Shown here: piece by piece, positions 7,772 through 15,550 of the stretch
Layout: each line of letters opens with the position of its first letter
Position numbering within the stretch: the first letter of the stretch is position 1
Origin: an uncultured bacterium
GTDB taxonomy: Bacteria > Verrucomicrobiota > Verrucomicrobiia > Opitutales > Intestinicryptomonadaceae
Reading direction: 5' to 3'
Length of the DNA: 24,546 nt
Assembly (NCBI GenBank): GCA_905214995.1
Contig: CAJMOT010000020.1
Span: 1-24,546, forward strand
The notes under the pieces: generated by a model
The model's input: the letters and a program-made list of their open reading frames with translations, nothing else
Databases searched by the model: none
Told to the model about the DNA's origin: nothing
Position numbers and translations under genes: made by a program

Positions 7772-7942
7772 ATGCCCAGAGAAACAGTTATAATCGAATG
7801 CACCGAAGCGCGCAAGGAAGGCAAGTCTCCCTCGCGCTATATGACGTCGCGCAATTTCCGCAAGACGCAGGAAAAAGTCGAGAAGATGAAGTACAACCCT
7901 TCCCTCAAGCGCAGGACGCTCCACAGGGAAATCAAGAAATAA
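7772..7942 (+). CDS. rpmG: 50S ribosomal protein L33 (zinc-independent form)
   Basis: This 56-residue ORF encodes MPRETVIIECTEARKEGK at its start and ends NPSLKRRTLHREIKK. The end matches the conserved L33 signature (K-x-x-x-x-LHRE-x-K), and the internal SRYMTSRNFRKT matches the family's Y-T-x-x-N segment. Only one cysteine (Cys10) is present, and the two CxxC zinc-ribbon pairs of the C+ form are missing, so this is the zinc-free type. L33 is a small basic protein of the large ribosomal subunit. The start has AAAGGA 5-6 bases upstream (7761-7766). The gene lies between two terminators, so it is apparently monocistronic, and not next to secE/nusG or rpmB as in some genomes. Confidence 0.95.
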   Translation: MPRETVIIECTEARKEGKSPSRYMTSRNFRKTQEKVEKMKYNPSLKRRTLHREIKK

Positions 7943-7967
7943 TCACGGCTGCTTGCGAAAAATTTCC

Positions 7968-7993
7968 GGCGCGCGTTTTGCGCGCCTTTTTTT
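7968..7993 (+). terminator. Rho-independent terminator of rpmG
   Basis: The stem GGCGCGC (7968-7974) pairs with GCGCGCC (7980-7986) around a 5-base loop and is followed by seven T residues. It begins 25 bases after the rpmG stop. Confidence 0.9.
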
Positions 7994-8034
7994 GTATAAA
8001 ACGGGCGCCCCACAAAGGCAAATCCGCGGCGCCC

Positions 8035-8067
8035 AAAAAAGGGGTTCCGTTTTTCGGAACCCCTTTT
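8035..8067 (-). terminator. Terminator of the Gfo/Idh/MocA gene, probably bidirectional
   Basis: A 9-bp stem (GGGGTTCCG at 8041-8049 with CGGAACCCC at 8055-8063) and T5 loop is flanked by six A residues on the left and four T residues on the right. Read on the minus strand it ends in six T residues, so it serves the gene that stops at 8089. It can also back up rpmG termination. Confidence 0.85.
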
Positions 8068-8088
8068 GCGAACCGTGAGCGGCCGGCT

Positions 8089-9468
8089 CTACCGCAACGC
8101 GGAAGGAAGAAATTCTGAGCGGTAAGAGTAAAGCGACTTGACGTACTTGTCCGCCTCCGGAAAATTCGGGAAGCTCATCGTCTTTTCGTCGTACTCGAGC
8201 TCCGTCCCGGGGTGTATGCAGGAAATCATGCTCAGCAGCACGACCTCCGTGAACGGCGCCGCGTACGAGAAATTCGACTCCGGCATCCTCCCCTCCACGA
8301 TCGCGGAAGCCCAGTCCGCCTGCGGATTGAACGGAAAGCGGTTGCGCTCCAATTTCTTCGGCGGAATTTTTCCGGCCTTTGCGAGCTTTATCTGCGCGCC
8401 GCGGTCGGTAAGCCTGACTCCGGAGCCCGTGTATTCGAAAGTCATCGTATTCTTGGTTCCCACGATGAAAATGCAGTTCATGTTCTTCGGGTCTTTGAGA
8501 AATTCGGGATCGACCCCCTTGATTTCTTTCGGCCGGCGCAAGCCGTCGAACCAATGTATCTTCACAATCCCGTCCTTCCCGAATTTGTTTTTGAAGAACA
8601 TGTCTATCGTCGCAGCTTTCGGCCAGCTGAAATCCTTTGCCGGAAGCGCGTCGGACACCAGCTTGAAGGGCGCGCCGAGCCCGAACGCCGAATACGGGCT
8701 GTCGAGAAAATGGCAGCCCATGTCGCCGGCGGACCCTGTCCCGAAATCGCGCAGCCCGCGCCAGTTAAACGGCACGACCTTCCCGCTGAACGGCCTCGGG
8801 TGCGCCACGTTCAGCCACAAATCGTAGTCGAGAGTGGCGGGTTTTGAGGTCTCCTGCGGCATTGAGTCGAATCCCCACGAGCGGTTCGTCCATGCGTATA
8901 CGTCCTCGACTTCTCCCATTATTCCGCTTTCAAACCACTCGCGTATCGTGCGCCATGCGTCGTTGGTGTGAACTTGGTTGCCCATCTGCGTGTAGACGCC
9001 CGCCTCCGCCGCGAGCCTGTCGAGCTCGCGCGACTCCCATATCGTGCGCGTGAGCGGCTTTTCGCAAAATACGTGCTTTTTTTTCGCAATCGCCCACGCG
9101 CATATAGGGTAGTGCGAATGGTCGGGGGTGCAGACGCACACTCCGTCGATGTCCCTGTCCATTTTGTCGAGCATGACGCGGTAATCCTTGAACTTCGGAA
9201 GCCCGCCTATCTTCTCCATGAGCCTCTTGCCCCAGTCGTCGCGGTAGCAGTAAGCCGCGTAGCCCTCGTCGACGTCGCAGAGGGCGGCAATGTCGGCGTC
9301 CTTGCTGTTGACAATGGAATTCACGGACGACTTGCCCTGCCCGCCCCAGCCTATCACCGCGATTTTCGCGCGGGAATTTGCGCCTTTCACTTTTGACGCC
9401 GCAAGCGACGGCAGAATCATTACGGAACCGAACGCCGCGGAAGCTTTTAAAAAGTCCCTTCTCTTCAT
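8089..9468 (-). CDS. Gfo/Idh/MocA-family oxidoreductase with Tat signal
   Basis: This is a 459-residue NAD(P)-dependent oxidoreductase of the Gfo/Idh/MocA family, which oxidises or reduces sugars and sugar derivatives. The N-terminus MKRRDFLKASAAFGSVMILPSLAAS is a twin-arginine signal, so the protein is probably exported folded with its cofactor bound. The Rossmann fold starts at AKIAVIGWGGQGKSSV. The family motif CEKPLTR follows, with the Lys that normally contacts cofactor and substrate. The segment GSAGDMGCHFLDSPYSAFGLGAP matches the GDMGCH motif common in the planctomycete/verrucomicrobial exported subgroup. The start is fixed by GGAGG (9473-9477 on the plus strand) 4 bases upstream. It is divergent from the MFS/SDR/enolase operon, and the shared intergenic region suggests a functional link. 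The substrate is unknown. Confidence 0.9.
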   Translation of the reverse strand: MKRRDFLKASAAFGSVMILPSLAASKVKGANSRAKIAVIGWGGQGKSSVNSIVNSKDADIAALCDVDEGYAAYCYRDDWGKRLMEKIGGLPKFKDYRVMLDKMDRDIDGVCVCTPDHSHYPICAWAIAKKKHVFCEKPLTRTIWESRELDRLAAEAGVYTQMGNQVHTNDAWRTIREWFESGIMGEVEDVYAWTNRSWGFDSMPQETSKPATLDYDLWLNVAHPRPFSGKVVPFNWRGLRDFGTGSAGDMGCHFLDSPYSAFGLGAPFKLVSDALPAKDFSWPKAATIDMFFKNKFGKDGIVKIHWFDGLRRPKEIKGVDPEFLKDPKNMNCIFIVGTKNTMTFEYTGSGVRLTDRGAQIKLAKAGKIPPKKLERNRFPFNPQADWASAIVEGRMPESNFSYAAPFTEVVLLSMISCIHPGTELEYDEKTMSFPNFPEADKYVKSLYSYRSEFLPSALR

Positions 9469-9588
9469 TTTTCCTCCAAATGCTGTTTGCGTTTGCGGCG
9501 GGGATTCCCCCGCGCGCCTTTGTCAAAGACGACACTTTTCCCGCCTTCGCAAATCGTCAAATAAAATCGGGAAAAGAAGCCGCCTTTT

Positions 9589-9627
9589 TTAAAACTATGT
9601 CAAAATAATTCAAAATATTAAAACTAT
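9589..9627 (+). promoter_or_regulatory. AT-rich control region with direct repeats TTAAAACTAT
   Basis: The decamer TTAAAACTAT occurs at 9589-9598 and again at 9618-9627, 29 bases apart start to start. Between the copies lies a second short repeat, TCAAAATA followed by TTCAAAATAT. It sits in the divergent gap between the Gfo/Idh/MocA gene and the MFS gene, where a shared regulator could bind. No standard promoter hexamers could be paired with confidence. Confidence 0.3.
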
Positions 9628-9707
9628 TGCGACAAAAGAGTTTGACTGCCATGCGGTTTCCCGAATATTTTGGAGGAATTAAAGCGAATCCGCGTTACGC
9701 CGAATCT

Positions 9708-10985
9708 ATGCCTCACAAATACTACAAATGGGAAGTGCTCGCGCTGCTCTGGGCGGCGTTTTTTCTGAACCAGGCCGACAGGCAGGTATTCAACACGGTT
9801 CTGCCGCTCATACAGGAATCCATGAAGCTCACGGCGGCGGAAGTCGGGCTTATAGCGACCATATTCAATTTGGTGTTTGCGCTGCTCGTGCCCATTTCCG
9901 GATACTTGGGCGACAGGTTCAGCAAAAAGGCGATGATAGTTTCGAGCATCGTCATATGGAGCTCCGCGACAATGCTCACGGGGCTCAGCACGGGAGTTTT
10001 GATGTTCATCGTATTCCGCAGCTTCGCCACGGGGCTCGGAGAGGCGATGTTCGGGCCCGCCAACTACTCAACGATAGCCGACTACCACAAGTCCACGCGC
10101 GCCGTCGCGATGAGCATACACCAGACCTCCTACTATTTCGGCGTCATAGCCAGCGGATTTTTGGCCGGCTACATCGGGCAGAGATGGGGGTGGCGGAGCG
10201 CCTTTCTGATTTTCGGAGCTGTCGGCGTGCTCCACGGGCTCGTGATGTTCTGGCGGCTGCGCGACAAAAACCGACCCGAAGGCGAAACTCCCGAAACGCG
10301 GGCAACGGGGAACTCCCCCGCGCCCGAAAAGATAAAATTTGCGGAGGCCATGCGCGCGCTGTTCAGGGTTCCGACCGCCGTCATTCTCACGGTCTGCTTC
10401 GCGGGGCTGATATTCGTGCTGACCGGATACCTCACATGGACGCCGACGTTCCTGTACGAAAAATTTTCGATGAGCCTCGCCGACGCGGGCTTCAACTCCA
10501 TGTTCTACACCCACCTCGCGGCGTTCGCGGGGATTCTCATCGCGGGGAAAATGTCGGACAGGCTGGCGGTTAAAAAGCCGTCTTACAGGATACTCATGCA
10601 GAGCGCGGGGCTGCTCGCGGCGACCCCGTTTATTGTGACGATGGGGCACGCGCAGTCGCTCACCGCGGTGTACATAGGGCTCGCGGGCTTCGGATTCGCG
10701 CGCGCGTTTTTCGACGCCAACACCTACCCCGTCCTCTACGACGTGATTCCCGAAAAATACCGCTCGTCGGCGGCGGGCGTCATGCTGATGATAGGGTTCG
10801 CGGCGGGTTCGTTCTCGCCGCTGATACTCGGCGCGATAAAGCCCCACATCGGGCTTTCGGCGGGCATTTCCATGCTGGCCGCGATATGGGCAATATGTTC
10901 GGTCGCCCTATACGCGGGATACAAATTCTTTTATATGGACGACTGCCGAAAGGCGCGCGAATGCGGCGCATGCGACGCAAAATAA
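9708..10985 (+). CDS. MFS transporter, probably for a sugar or sugar acid
   Basis: This 425-residue major facilitator superfamily protein has about 12 hydrophobic segments and the motif A between helices 2 and 3 (GYLGDRFSKKAM). A charged central loop (DKNRPEGETPETRATG) separates the two six-helix halves. Features such as NQADRQVFNTVLP in helix 1 and GEAMFGPANYSTIADY in helix 4 resemble the anion:cation symporter branch that includes hexuronate and galactonate carriers. I chose ATG 9708 because the family N-terminus follows at once. TTG 9627 or ATG 9651 would add a polar tail. A GGAGG at 9672-9676 lies too far (31 bases) upstream of 9708 to serve it. It is the first gene of an operon whose next four genes look like a sugar-oxidation pathway, so it likely imports that sugar or its acid. 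Confidence 0.85.
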   Translation: MPHKYYKWEVLALLWAAFFLNQADRQVFNTVLPLIQESMKLTAAEVGLIATIFNLVFALLVPISGYLGDRFSKKAMIVSSIVIWSSATMLTGLSTGVLMFIVFRSFATGLGEAMFGPANYSTIADYHKSTRAVAMSIHQTSYYFGVIASGFLAGYIGQRWGWRSAFLIFGAVGVLHGLVMFWRLRDKNRPEGETPETRATGNSPAPEKIKFAEAMRALFRVPTAVILTVCFAGLIFVLTGYLTWTPTFLYEKFSMSLADAGFNSMFYTHLAAFAGILIAGKMSDRLAVKKPSYRILMQSAGLLAATPFIVTMGHAQSLTAVYIGLAGFGFARAFFDANTYPVLYDVIPEKYRSSAAGVMLMIGFAAGSFSPLILGAIKPHIGLSAGISMLAAIWAICSVALYAGYKFFYMDDCRKARECGACDAK

Positions 10986-11001
10986 GAAACCATGTCCGGA
11001 T

Positions 11002-12171
11002 ATGCCCAGGCTTAAAAACAAGTTTATAGAAGTCGCAGTCGCGCCGGAGCTCGGCGGGCGGATTATGGAATTTTCGCTCTCGGGGCGCAATTTTCTCTTT
11101 GAGAATCCGCTTTTAAAAGGGGTCGAGAACGTCCAGCCTACGGGCGCGTGGGACGGCAAATGGCTCAACTACGGCGGGGAGAAAATCTGGCCCGCTCCTC
11201 AGGGTTGGAACGACCCCGAGCGCGAATGGGGCGGCCCGCCCGACCCCTTCATAGACGGCGGGCGTTTTGAGGTTCTGGCGGAGGGGAAAAACTTCGTAGA
11301 GATCGCAAGCCCCGTTGAGCCGCGTTCGGGCGTCCGGATTTCGCGGAAAATCGAAATTCTCGAGGGGCAGTCGCGCGCAAAAATATCCGCAAGGCTGTTC
11401 AACCGCTCGGGAAAGGCCAAGCGGTGGTCTCTCTGGCCGGTCGCGCAAATGGCCCAGACTTCCGAAAACTGCGAAGCGTCGGCGCCCGTCGGGGGCTCCG
11501 GCTGGAAGATAATGCACGGGCTGGCCAACAACCCGCAATACGTCTGCGACGGCGTGATTCTGCGCGTGAAATACATGCGGATCGTGGGCAAGGCGGGCGC
11601 GCTCGCCCCCGCGGGCTGGACGGCTTTCGGCGATCTCGCAAACGGGCGGCTCTTCGCCGCCTCCTTCAAGTTCGACCCGTCCGCCGAGTATCCCGATTCC
11701 GCGTCGGTGCAAATCTGGACGAGCGGGGAGGGCGCGATATATTCGAGAAACGCCCTCCGGATTTTCGGAGCGTCCGGCCCGGATAATCCCCCGTACACGG
11801 AGCTTGAAATCCTCTCGCCGCTCGCGGAAATTCCGCCGGGCGGCTCCGCGGGCTTTGAATACTTTCTCGGGGGCTGCGAGGTCGCGAAAGGCGAATCCGT
11901 CCGCTCGGTTTCCGGCGAATGCGCCGTCACCGCGCGCCTTCAAAAAGACGGAGAGGGCGGCTTCAAATTCTCCGCCGGATTTTTCAAAGAGGGCGAAATG
12001 GAAATCGCGGCGTTCTCGGAAACCTCGGAAACGCCGCTTTTGAGAAAAAAATGCTCCCCCGTCTCCCCCGTTTGCGCGCGCGGGGAAATCCCCCGCGGGG
12101 CGCGCCTTTTGACCGCAAAATTTTTCGACAATTCCGGAAATCCGTCAACAATCGACACCATCAAATTATGA
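11002..12171 (+). CDS. DUF4380-type protein, galactose-mutarotase-like fold
   Basis: The 389-residue protein opens with LKNKFIEVAVAPELGGRIMEFSLSG, the pattern shared by DUF4380 and aldose-1-epimerase-like beta-sandwich proteins (ligand-facing APxLGGRI). It continues with conserved aromatic and Trp motifs (WDGKWLNYGGEKIWPAPQGW and WSLWPVAQM), which suggest a carbohydrate-binding surface. There is no signal peptide. Aldose-1-epimerases interconvert sugar anomers, but whether DUF4380 proteins catalyse this is not established to my knowledge. The gene lies 16 bases after the MFS stop, and its last codons overlap the next gene's ATG (ATGA), implying translational coupling. A mutarotase or sugar-binding role is inferred from context. 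The start at 11002 is the first in-frame ATG; a nearer-upstream ATG at 10992 is in another frame. Confidence 0.75.
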   Translation: MPRLKNKFIEVAVAPELGGRIMEFSLSGRNFLFENPLLKGVENVQPTGAWDGKWLNYGGEKIWPAPQGWNDPEREWGGPPDPFIDGGRFEVLAEGKNFVEIASPVEPRSGVRISRKIEILEGQSRAKISARLFNRSGKAKRWSLWPVAQMAQTSENCEASAPVGGSGWKIMHGLANNPQYVCDGVILRVKYMRIVGKAGALAPAGWTAFGDLANGRLFAASFKFDPSAEYPDSASVQIWTSGEGAIYSRNALRIFGASGPDNPPYTELEILSPLAEIPPGGSAGFEYFLGGCEVAKGESVRSVSGECAVTARLQKDGEGGFKFSAGFFKEGEMEIAAFSETSETPLLRKKCSPVSPVCARGEIPRGARLLTAKFFDNSGNPSTIDTIKL

Positions 12172-12926
12172 AAAATCTCAAAGGCAGAATCGCCCTCGTC
12201 ACGGGGGCATCGCAGGGCATCGGGCGCGGGATAGCAATCGAGCTCGCAAAAAACGGAGCGCGCGTCGTCGTCAACTACCGCGACGCCGGCAACCTCGACA
12301 GGGCGGAAAAGGTCGTCGCCGAAATCGGGGAGCTCGGAGGGGAGGCGGTCGCAATGGAGTGCGACGTCACGGATTCGAAAGCCGTGGCCGCCCTCTTCAA
12401 AAAAATCGGGGAAAAATTCGGGCGGCTCGACATACTCGCAAACAACGCCGGCACTTCGCAGCCCAAAGACATATTCGAAATCACCGACGAGGATTGGGAC
12501 ATGATTATCAAAACCAACCTCACGAGCGGCTTCTACTGCGCGCGGCAGGCGATGCTGATGATGCGCGGGCAGAAATTCGGGCGGATAGTGTTCACATCCT
12601 CCGTCGTCGGGCACCGCGGCGCGCTCTTCGGGCACGTGCACTACGCCGCGACCAAGGCTGGCCAGATGGGAATGGCAAAGACCCTCGCGCGCACGGGCGC
12701 GCCCTATGGGATAACGGTGAATGCCGTCGCCCCCGGGATAGTCGACACCGAGCTTCTCCATAAAACGCACGGAGACGACGGCGTGGAGGCGCTGGCGAAA
12801 ACCATACCGCTCGGGCTCGGGAGCGTCTCCGACATCGGCAGCGCGGTCGCCTTTTTGTGCTCCGACGCGGCGCGCTACATCACGGGAGTTACGCTCGACG
12901 TAAACGGGGGAACGTATTTCAGATAG
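12168..12926 (+). CDS. Short-chain dehydrogenase/reductase, candidate sugar dehydrogenase
   Basis: This 252-residue classical SDR has the cofactor motif TGASQGIG (residues 12-19), the NNAG motif (92-95) and the catalytic set Asn117, Ser144/145, Tyr159 and Lys163 (HYAATKAG). The C-terminus ITGVTLDVNGG is typical of the FabG/glucose-dehydrogenase-like group. The acidic-to-basic determinant after strand 2 reads VVNYRD, which does not decide between NAD and NADP. Sequence alone cannot tell a ketoacyl-ACP reductase from a sugar dehydrogenase. The position between a mutarotase-like protein and a lactonase/dehydratase pair favours oxidation of an aldose to an aldonolactone. Its ATG overlaps the upstream stop by four bases, and its stop lies one base before the next ATG. 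Confidence 0.9.
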   Translation: MKNLKGRIALVTGASQGIGRGIAIELAKNGARVVVNYRDAGNLDRAEKVVAEIGELGGEAVAMECDVTDSKAVAALFKKIGEKFGRLDILANNAGTSQPKDIFEITDEDWDMIIKTNLTSGFYCARQAMLMMRGQKFGRIVFTSSVVGHRGALFGHVHYAATKAGQMGMAKTLARTGAPYGITVNAVAPGIVDTELLHKTHGDDGVEALAKTIPLGLGSVSDIGSAVAFLCSDAARYITGVTLDVNGGTYFR

Positions 12927-12927
12927 C

Positions 12928-13644
12928 ATGGAGCCGCAAATCACATGGCTTTGCCAGGGGGGGTTTCTCTTCGAGTGCGGCGGGCTCCGCATTGTCGCCG
13001 ACCCTTACATGTCGGACGTGCTCGCCGCGCGCGGATTTGGCAGAATGGTTCCGCCGCCGATCCCCTGCGGCGAACTCAACCCCGACTGGGTGGCGTTCAC
13101 GCACGACCACATCGACCACTTCGACGAAACGACGGTTTCGGAAATCTGCCGCGCCTACCCGCGCTGCAAATTCGCGGGGCCGGAAAGCGCGCGCGCGCAC
13201 TTCGCAAAGCTCGGGTTTTCAAACGAATTTTTCACCCTCAACCCCGGGGAAAAATTCGCGTTTTCCGAAAAAGCGTCGGCGGTCCCAACCCCCGCGTTCC
13301 ACTCCGACCCGCACGCAATAGGCCTGCTATTCGACCTGAGCGGAAAGCTCGCGTGGCTGAGCGGAGACACGCTCTCCGACCCGTCGCTCGCCGAAAGCGT
13401 CGATAAGCTCGCGGGAGGCAAAAGAATTTCCGCCGCCATGATATGCATAAACGGCAAACTCGGCAACATGAACGCCGAAGAAGCCGCCGAGACCGTTTTG
13501 CGCCTGCGTCCGGAGCTCGCCGTGCCGATGCACTTCGGGCTGTTTGCGGGCAATACCGCCGACCCCGCGCCGTTCGCCGAAAAGCTCGCCAAGGCCGCGG
13601 TAAAGTGCCTCGTCGCAACCCCCGGCAAACCCTTCAAAATTTAA
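12928..13644 (+). CDS. Metallo-beta-lactamase-fold hydrolase, UlaG-like, candidate sugar lactonase
   Basis: The 238-residue protein carries the metal-binding motif THDHIDH (His59, His61, Asp63, His64) of the metallo-beta-lactamase superfamily. It also has downstream histidines in FHSDPHAIG, the acidic metal ligand candidate in LSGDTLSD, and a late histidine in PMHFGLF. The overall pattern (short N-terminal strands, DPYMSD after strand 3) resembles the UlaG/L-ascorbate-6-phosphate lactonase group. The family also contains many hydrolases of unknown role. Its place between an SDR dehydrogenase and an aldonate-dehydratase-like enzyme makes it a good candidate to open an aldonolactone. That assignment is an inference. 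It lies one base after the SDR stop and 5 bases before the next start, so translation is probably coupled. Confidence 0.85.
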   Translation: MEPQITWLCQGGFLFECGGLRIVADPYMSDVLAARGFGRMVPPPIPCGELNPDWVAFTHDHIDHFDETTVSEICRAYPRCKFAGPESARAHFAKLGFSNEFFTLNPGEKFAFSEKASAVPTPAFHSDPHAIGLLFDLSGKLAWLSGDTLSDPSLAESVDKLAGGKRISAAMICINGKLGNMNAEEAAETVLRLRPELAVPMHFGLFAGNTADPAPFAEKLAKAAVKCLVATPGKPFKI

Positions 13645-13649
13645 CGGAA

Positions 13650-14816
13650 ATGAAAGTCACCGCAATCAAGACATTCGTATGCCACGCATACAGGACAAAC
13701 TGGGTCTTCGTCAAGGTCATGACCGACTCCGGGCTCTACGGGGTAGGCGAAGCCACCCTCGAATACCGCGAGCCGACCGTCGTACAGGCGATCATGGAGC
13801 TCGAGAGGTACCTCGTCGGCAAAGACCCCCACAACATCGAGGCCTTCTGGCACGACGCCTGCCGCGACGCCTACTGGCGCGGGGGCGTAGTCCTCATGAG
13901 CGCGCTCGCGGGCGTTGAGATGGCGCTCTGGGACATCAAGGGCAAGGACCTCGGGGTTCCCGTCTACAAACTGCTGGGCGGCAAGGTGCGCGACAGCGTA
14001 AAATGCTACGCAAACGGCTGGTTCGCCGGCGCAAAAACGCCCGAAGAATTTGCGGAAAAGGCGAAAATCGCCGTGGAAAACGGTTTTAGCGGGCTGAAAT
14101 GGGATCCCTTCGGGAAGGCGTACCTGAACATAGACCCGAAGTCTCTAAACGACGCCCTCGACTGCGTCGCCGCCGTAAAAGACGCCGTGGGCGACAAAGT
14201 GCACCTGATAATAGAAGGGCACGGGAGGTTCAACGTACCGACGGCGGTGCGCATCGGCAACGCCCTCGAAAAATTCGGAATACTGTGGTTTGAGGAGCCC
14301 ATTCCGCCGGACGACAAAAAAGGCATCGCGTGGGTGCGCTCGAAAATCTCCACCCCCGTTTCGGGAGGCGAGCGCCTTTACAGCCGCTTCGAATACGCGG
14401 ACTACCTGCGCATGGAGTGCGCCGACTTCTGGCAGCCCGACGTCTCGCACGCGGGCGGGATAATGGAGGTGCGCAAAATCGCGTCCATGGCGGAGGCTCA
14501 CTACATTCCCGTGTGCCCGCACAACCCGAGCGGGCCCGTCGCCAACGCCGCCACCTTGCAGCTCGCTGCCTGCACGCCCAACTTCTACCTGCTCGAAACC
14601 ATGTCGAGCGACATTCCGTGGCGCGCCGACGTCAGCACGGAAAAGGTGAAGTTTGAAAACAGCGAGATGTTCATTCCCGACCTCCCGGGCCTCGGAATCG
14701 ACATAAACGAGGAGGAAATCGCAAAGCACCCCTACGAGTGCCGCAACCTGCGCCACTATGCCGGCACGCTGACCGACATCCGCCCCGCGGACTCGAAAGG
14801 ATATTTCCGGAAATAA
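13650..14816 (+). CDS. Enolase-superfamily sugar-acid dehydratase, D-galactonate dehydratase-like
   Basis: The 388-residue protein belongs to the mandelate racemase branch of the enolase superfamily. It aligns closely in motif order with E. coli D-galactonate dehydratase (RGGVVLMSALAG, ALWDIKGK, QPDVSHAGGI, SRFEY). As I recall the active site of the E. coli enzyme, the counterparts are shifted by six residues: Glu189 (replacing Asp183), His191, Glu215, Glu241 and His291. All are present, and the metal ligand Asp-to-Glu change is the only difference. Such enzymes dehydrate an aldonate to a 2-keto-3-deoxy-aldonate using Mg2+. The exact sugar acid (galactonate, gluconate, fuconate, rhamnonate and others) cannot be assigned. 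It is the last gene of the operon and is followed by a terminator. No aldolase or kinase for the product is in the window. Confidence 0.85.
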   Translation: MKVTAIKTFVCHAYRTNWVFVKVMTDSGLYGVGEATLEYREPTVVQAIMELERYLVGKDPHNIEAFWHDACRDAYWRGGVVLMSALAGVEMALWDIKGKDLGVPVYKLLGGKVRDSVKCYANGWFAGAKTPEEFAEKAKIAVENGFSGLKWDPFGKAYLNIDPKSLNDALDCVAAVKDAVGDKVHLIIEGHGRFNVPTAVRIGNALEKFGILWFEEPIPPDDKKGIAWVRSKISTPVSGGERLYSRFEYADYLRMECADFWQPDVSHAGGIMEVRKIASMAEAHYIPVCPHNPSGPVANAATLQLAACTPNFYLLETMSSDIPWRADVSTEKVKFENSEMFIPDLPGLGIDINEEEIAKHPYECRNLRHYAGTLTDIRPADSKGYFRK

Positions 14817-14840
14817 ATCCCGAAGTTAAACGGCAAGGCG

Positions 14841-14869
14841 AAAGCGGGTTTATCAAGCCCGCTTTTTTT
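14841..14869 (+). terminator. Rho-independent terminator of the sugar-oxidation operon
   Basis: The stem AAAGCGGG (14841-14848) pairs with CCCGCTTT (14858-14865), and the T run extends to 14869. It begins 24 bases after the dehydratase stop. Confidence 0.85.
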
Positions 14870-14875
14870 GCGCCC

Positions 14876-15550
14876 CTACTTCGCTTCTCTCCTTATTATT
14901 TCAAGCATCCGCCGCGACAGTATTTTGCGCGGATCGTCGTCCACGAGGCTGAACCTGTCGCCGTCGTTGGGCGCGCCGAGATAATTCCAGACGCAGTACT
15001 GGATTCCGTTTTCCCTGAGAGGAGAAATCACGTCGCGCATATAGTTTTCGCGCGGCTCCGCGGGGGCGTGGCGGATTGCGCCGAATTCCCCGCACCACAA
15101 AATATTGTCGGGCGCTCCCGCGCGAAGTCGAACGCGGGCTTCAACGTGGCGCGCAGGGCCTCCCTGTCCATAGACTTGAAATTTTTGTAATCGCCGCTTT
15201 CCGCCTGACGAGCTTCCGAAATTCGAGGTACGGAGCGATATCCGACGGATAGCGCATCGCGCGGTTGCAGAAGAGCGGCGCGGCCTGCAAAACCCCCGCT
15301 GGCACGCAAACTCGAACGGCGAAAAATGGAACAGATTATATTCGGGGCGTCGTAGAGTTTCAGCTTCCGCAGCGCGCCCGCGCCGTTCCGGTTTACGCCG
15401 CCCAAAATTATTTTGCGCTCCGGATTGAACCTGCGAATTTCGAAAAACCCGCCACCGCGCGCGGCATACGCGGCGGAATCGTGTTCGGGCGCTATTATAA
15501 GGACAGAGCCCTCGCCGAATTTCGCGAAGCCATGGGAAAGCCGAAACTCG
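14876..15550 (-). pseudogene. Decayed GH5-like glycoside hydrolase with several frameshifts
   Basis: Pieces of one GH5-type glycosidase can be read in order on the minus strand only by jumping frames. FNPERKIILGGVNRNGAG to KLYDAPNI is in one frame, LFHFSPFEFACQ is in a second (shift near 15331-15341), AMRYPSDIAPYLEFRKL is in the third, and DYKNFKSMDREALRATLKP is back in the first. Then ILWCGEFGAIRHAP runs through to IIRREAK and the stop at 14876 in the second. CGEFG would hold the family's nucleophilic Glu. Upstream, HGFAKFGEGSV near 15499-15534 looks like the sequence leading to the acid/base region. The N-terminal half is unrecognisable. At least four frame changes in about 450 bases make a single assembly error unlikely. 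It lies downstream of a small-protein operon in the same direction. Confidence 0.7.

Noticed and set aside
10068..10847. 259-codon open frame on the minus strand
   Set aside because: It is antisense to the well-supported MFS transporter and His/Arg/Glu-rich, as expected for a shadow frame.
11113..11943. 276-codon open frame on the minus strand
   Set aside because: It is antisense to the DUF4380-type gene and shows no protein family signature.
12928..13200. GC-rich overlapping frames inside the MBL-fold gene
   Set aside because: The frame with the THDHIDH metal motif is clearly the coding one; the others are Arg/Pro-rich shadows.
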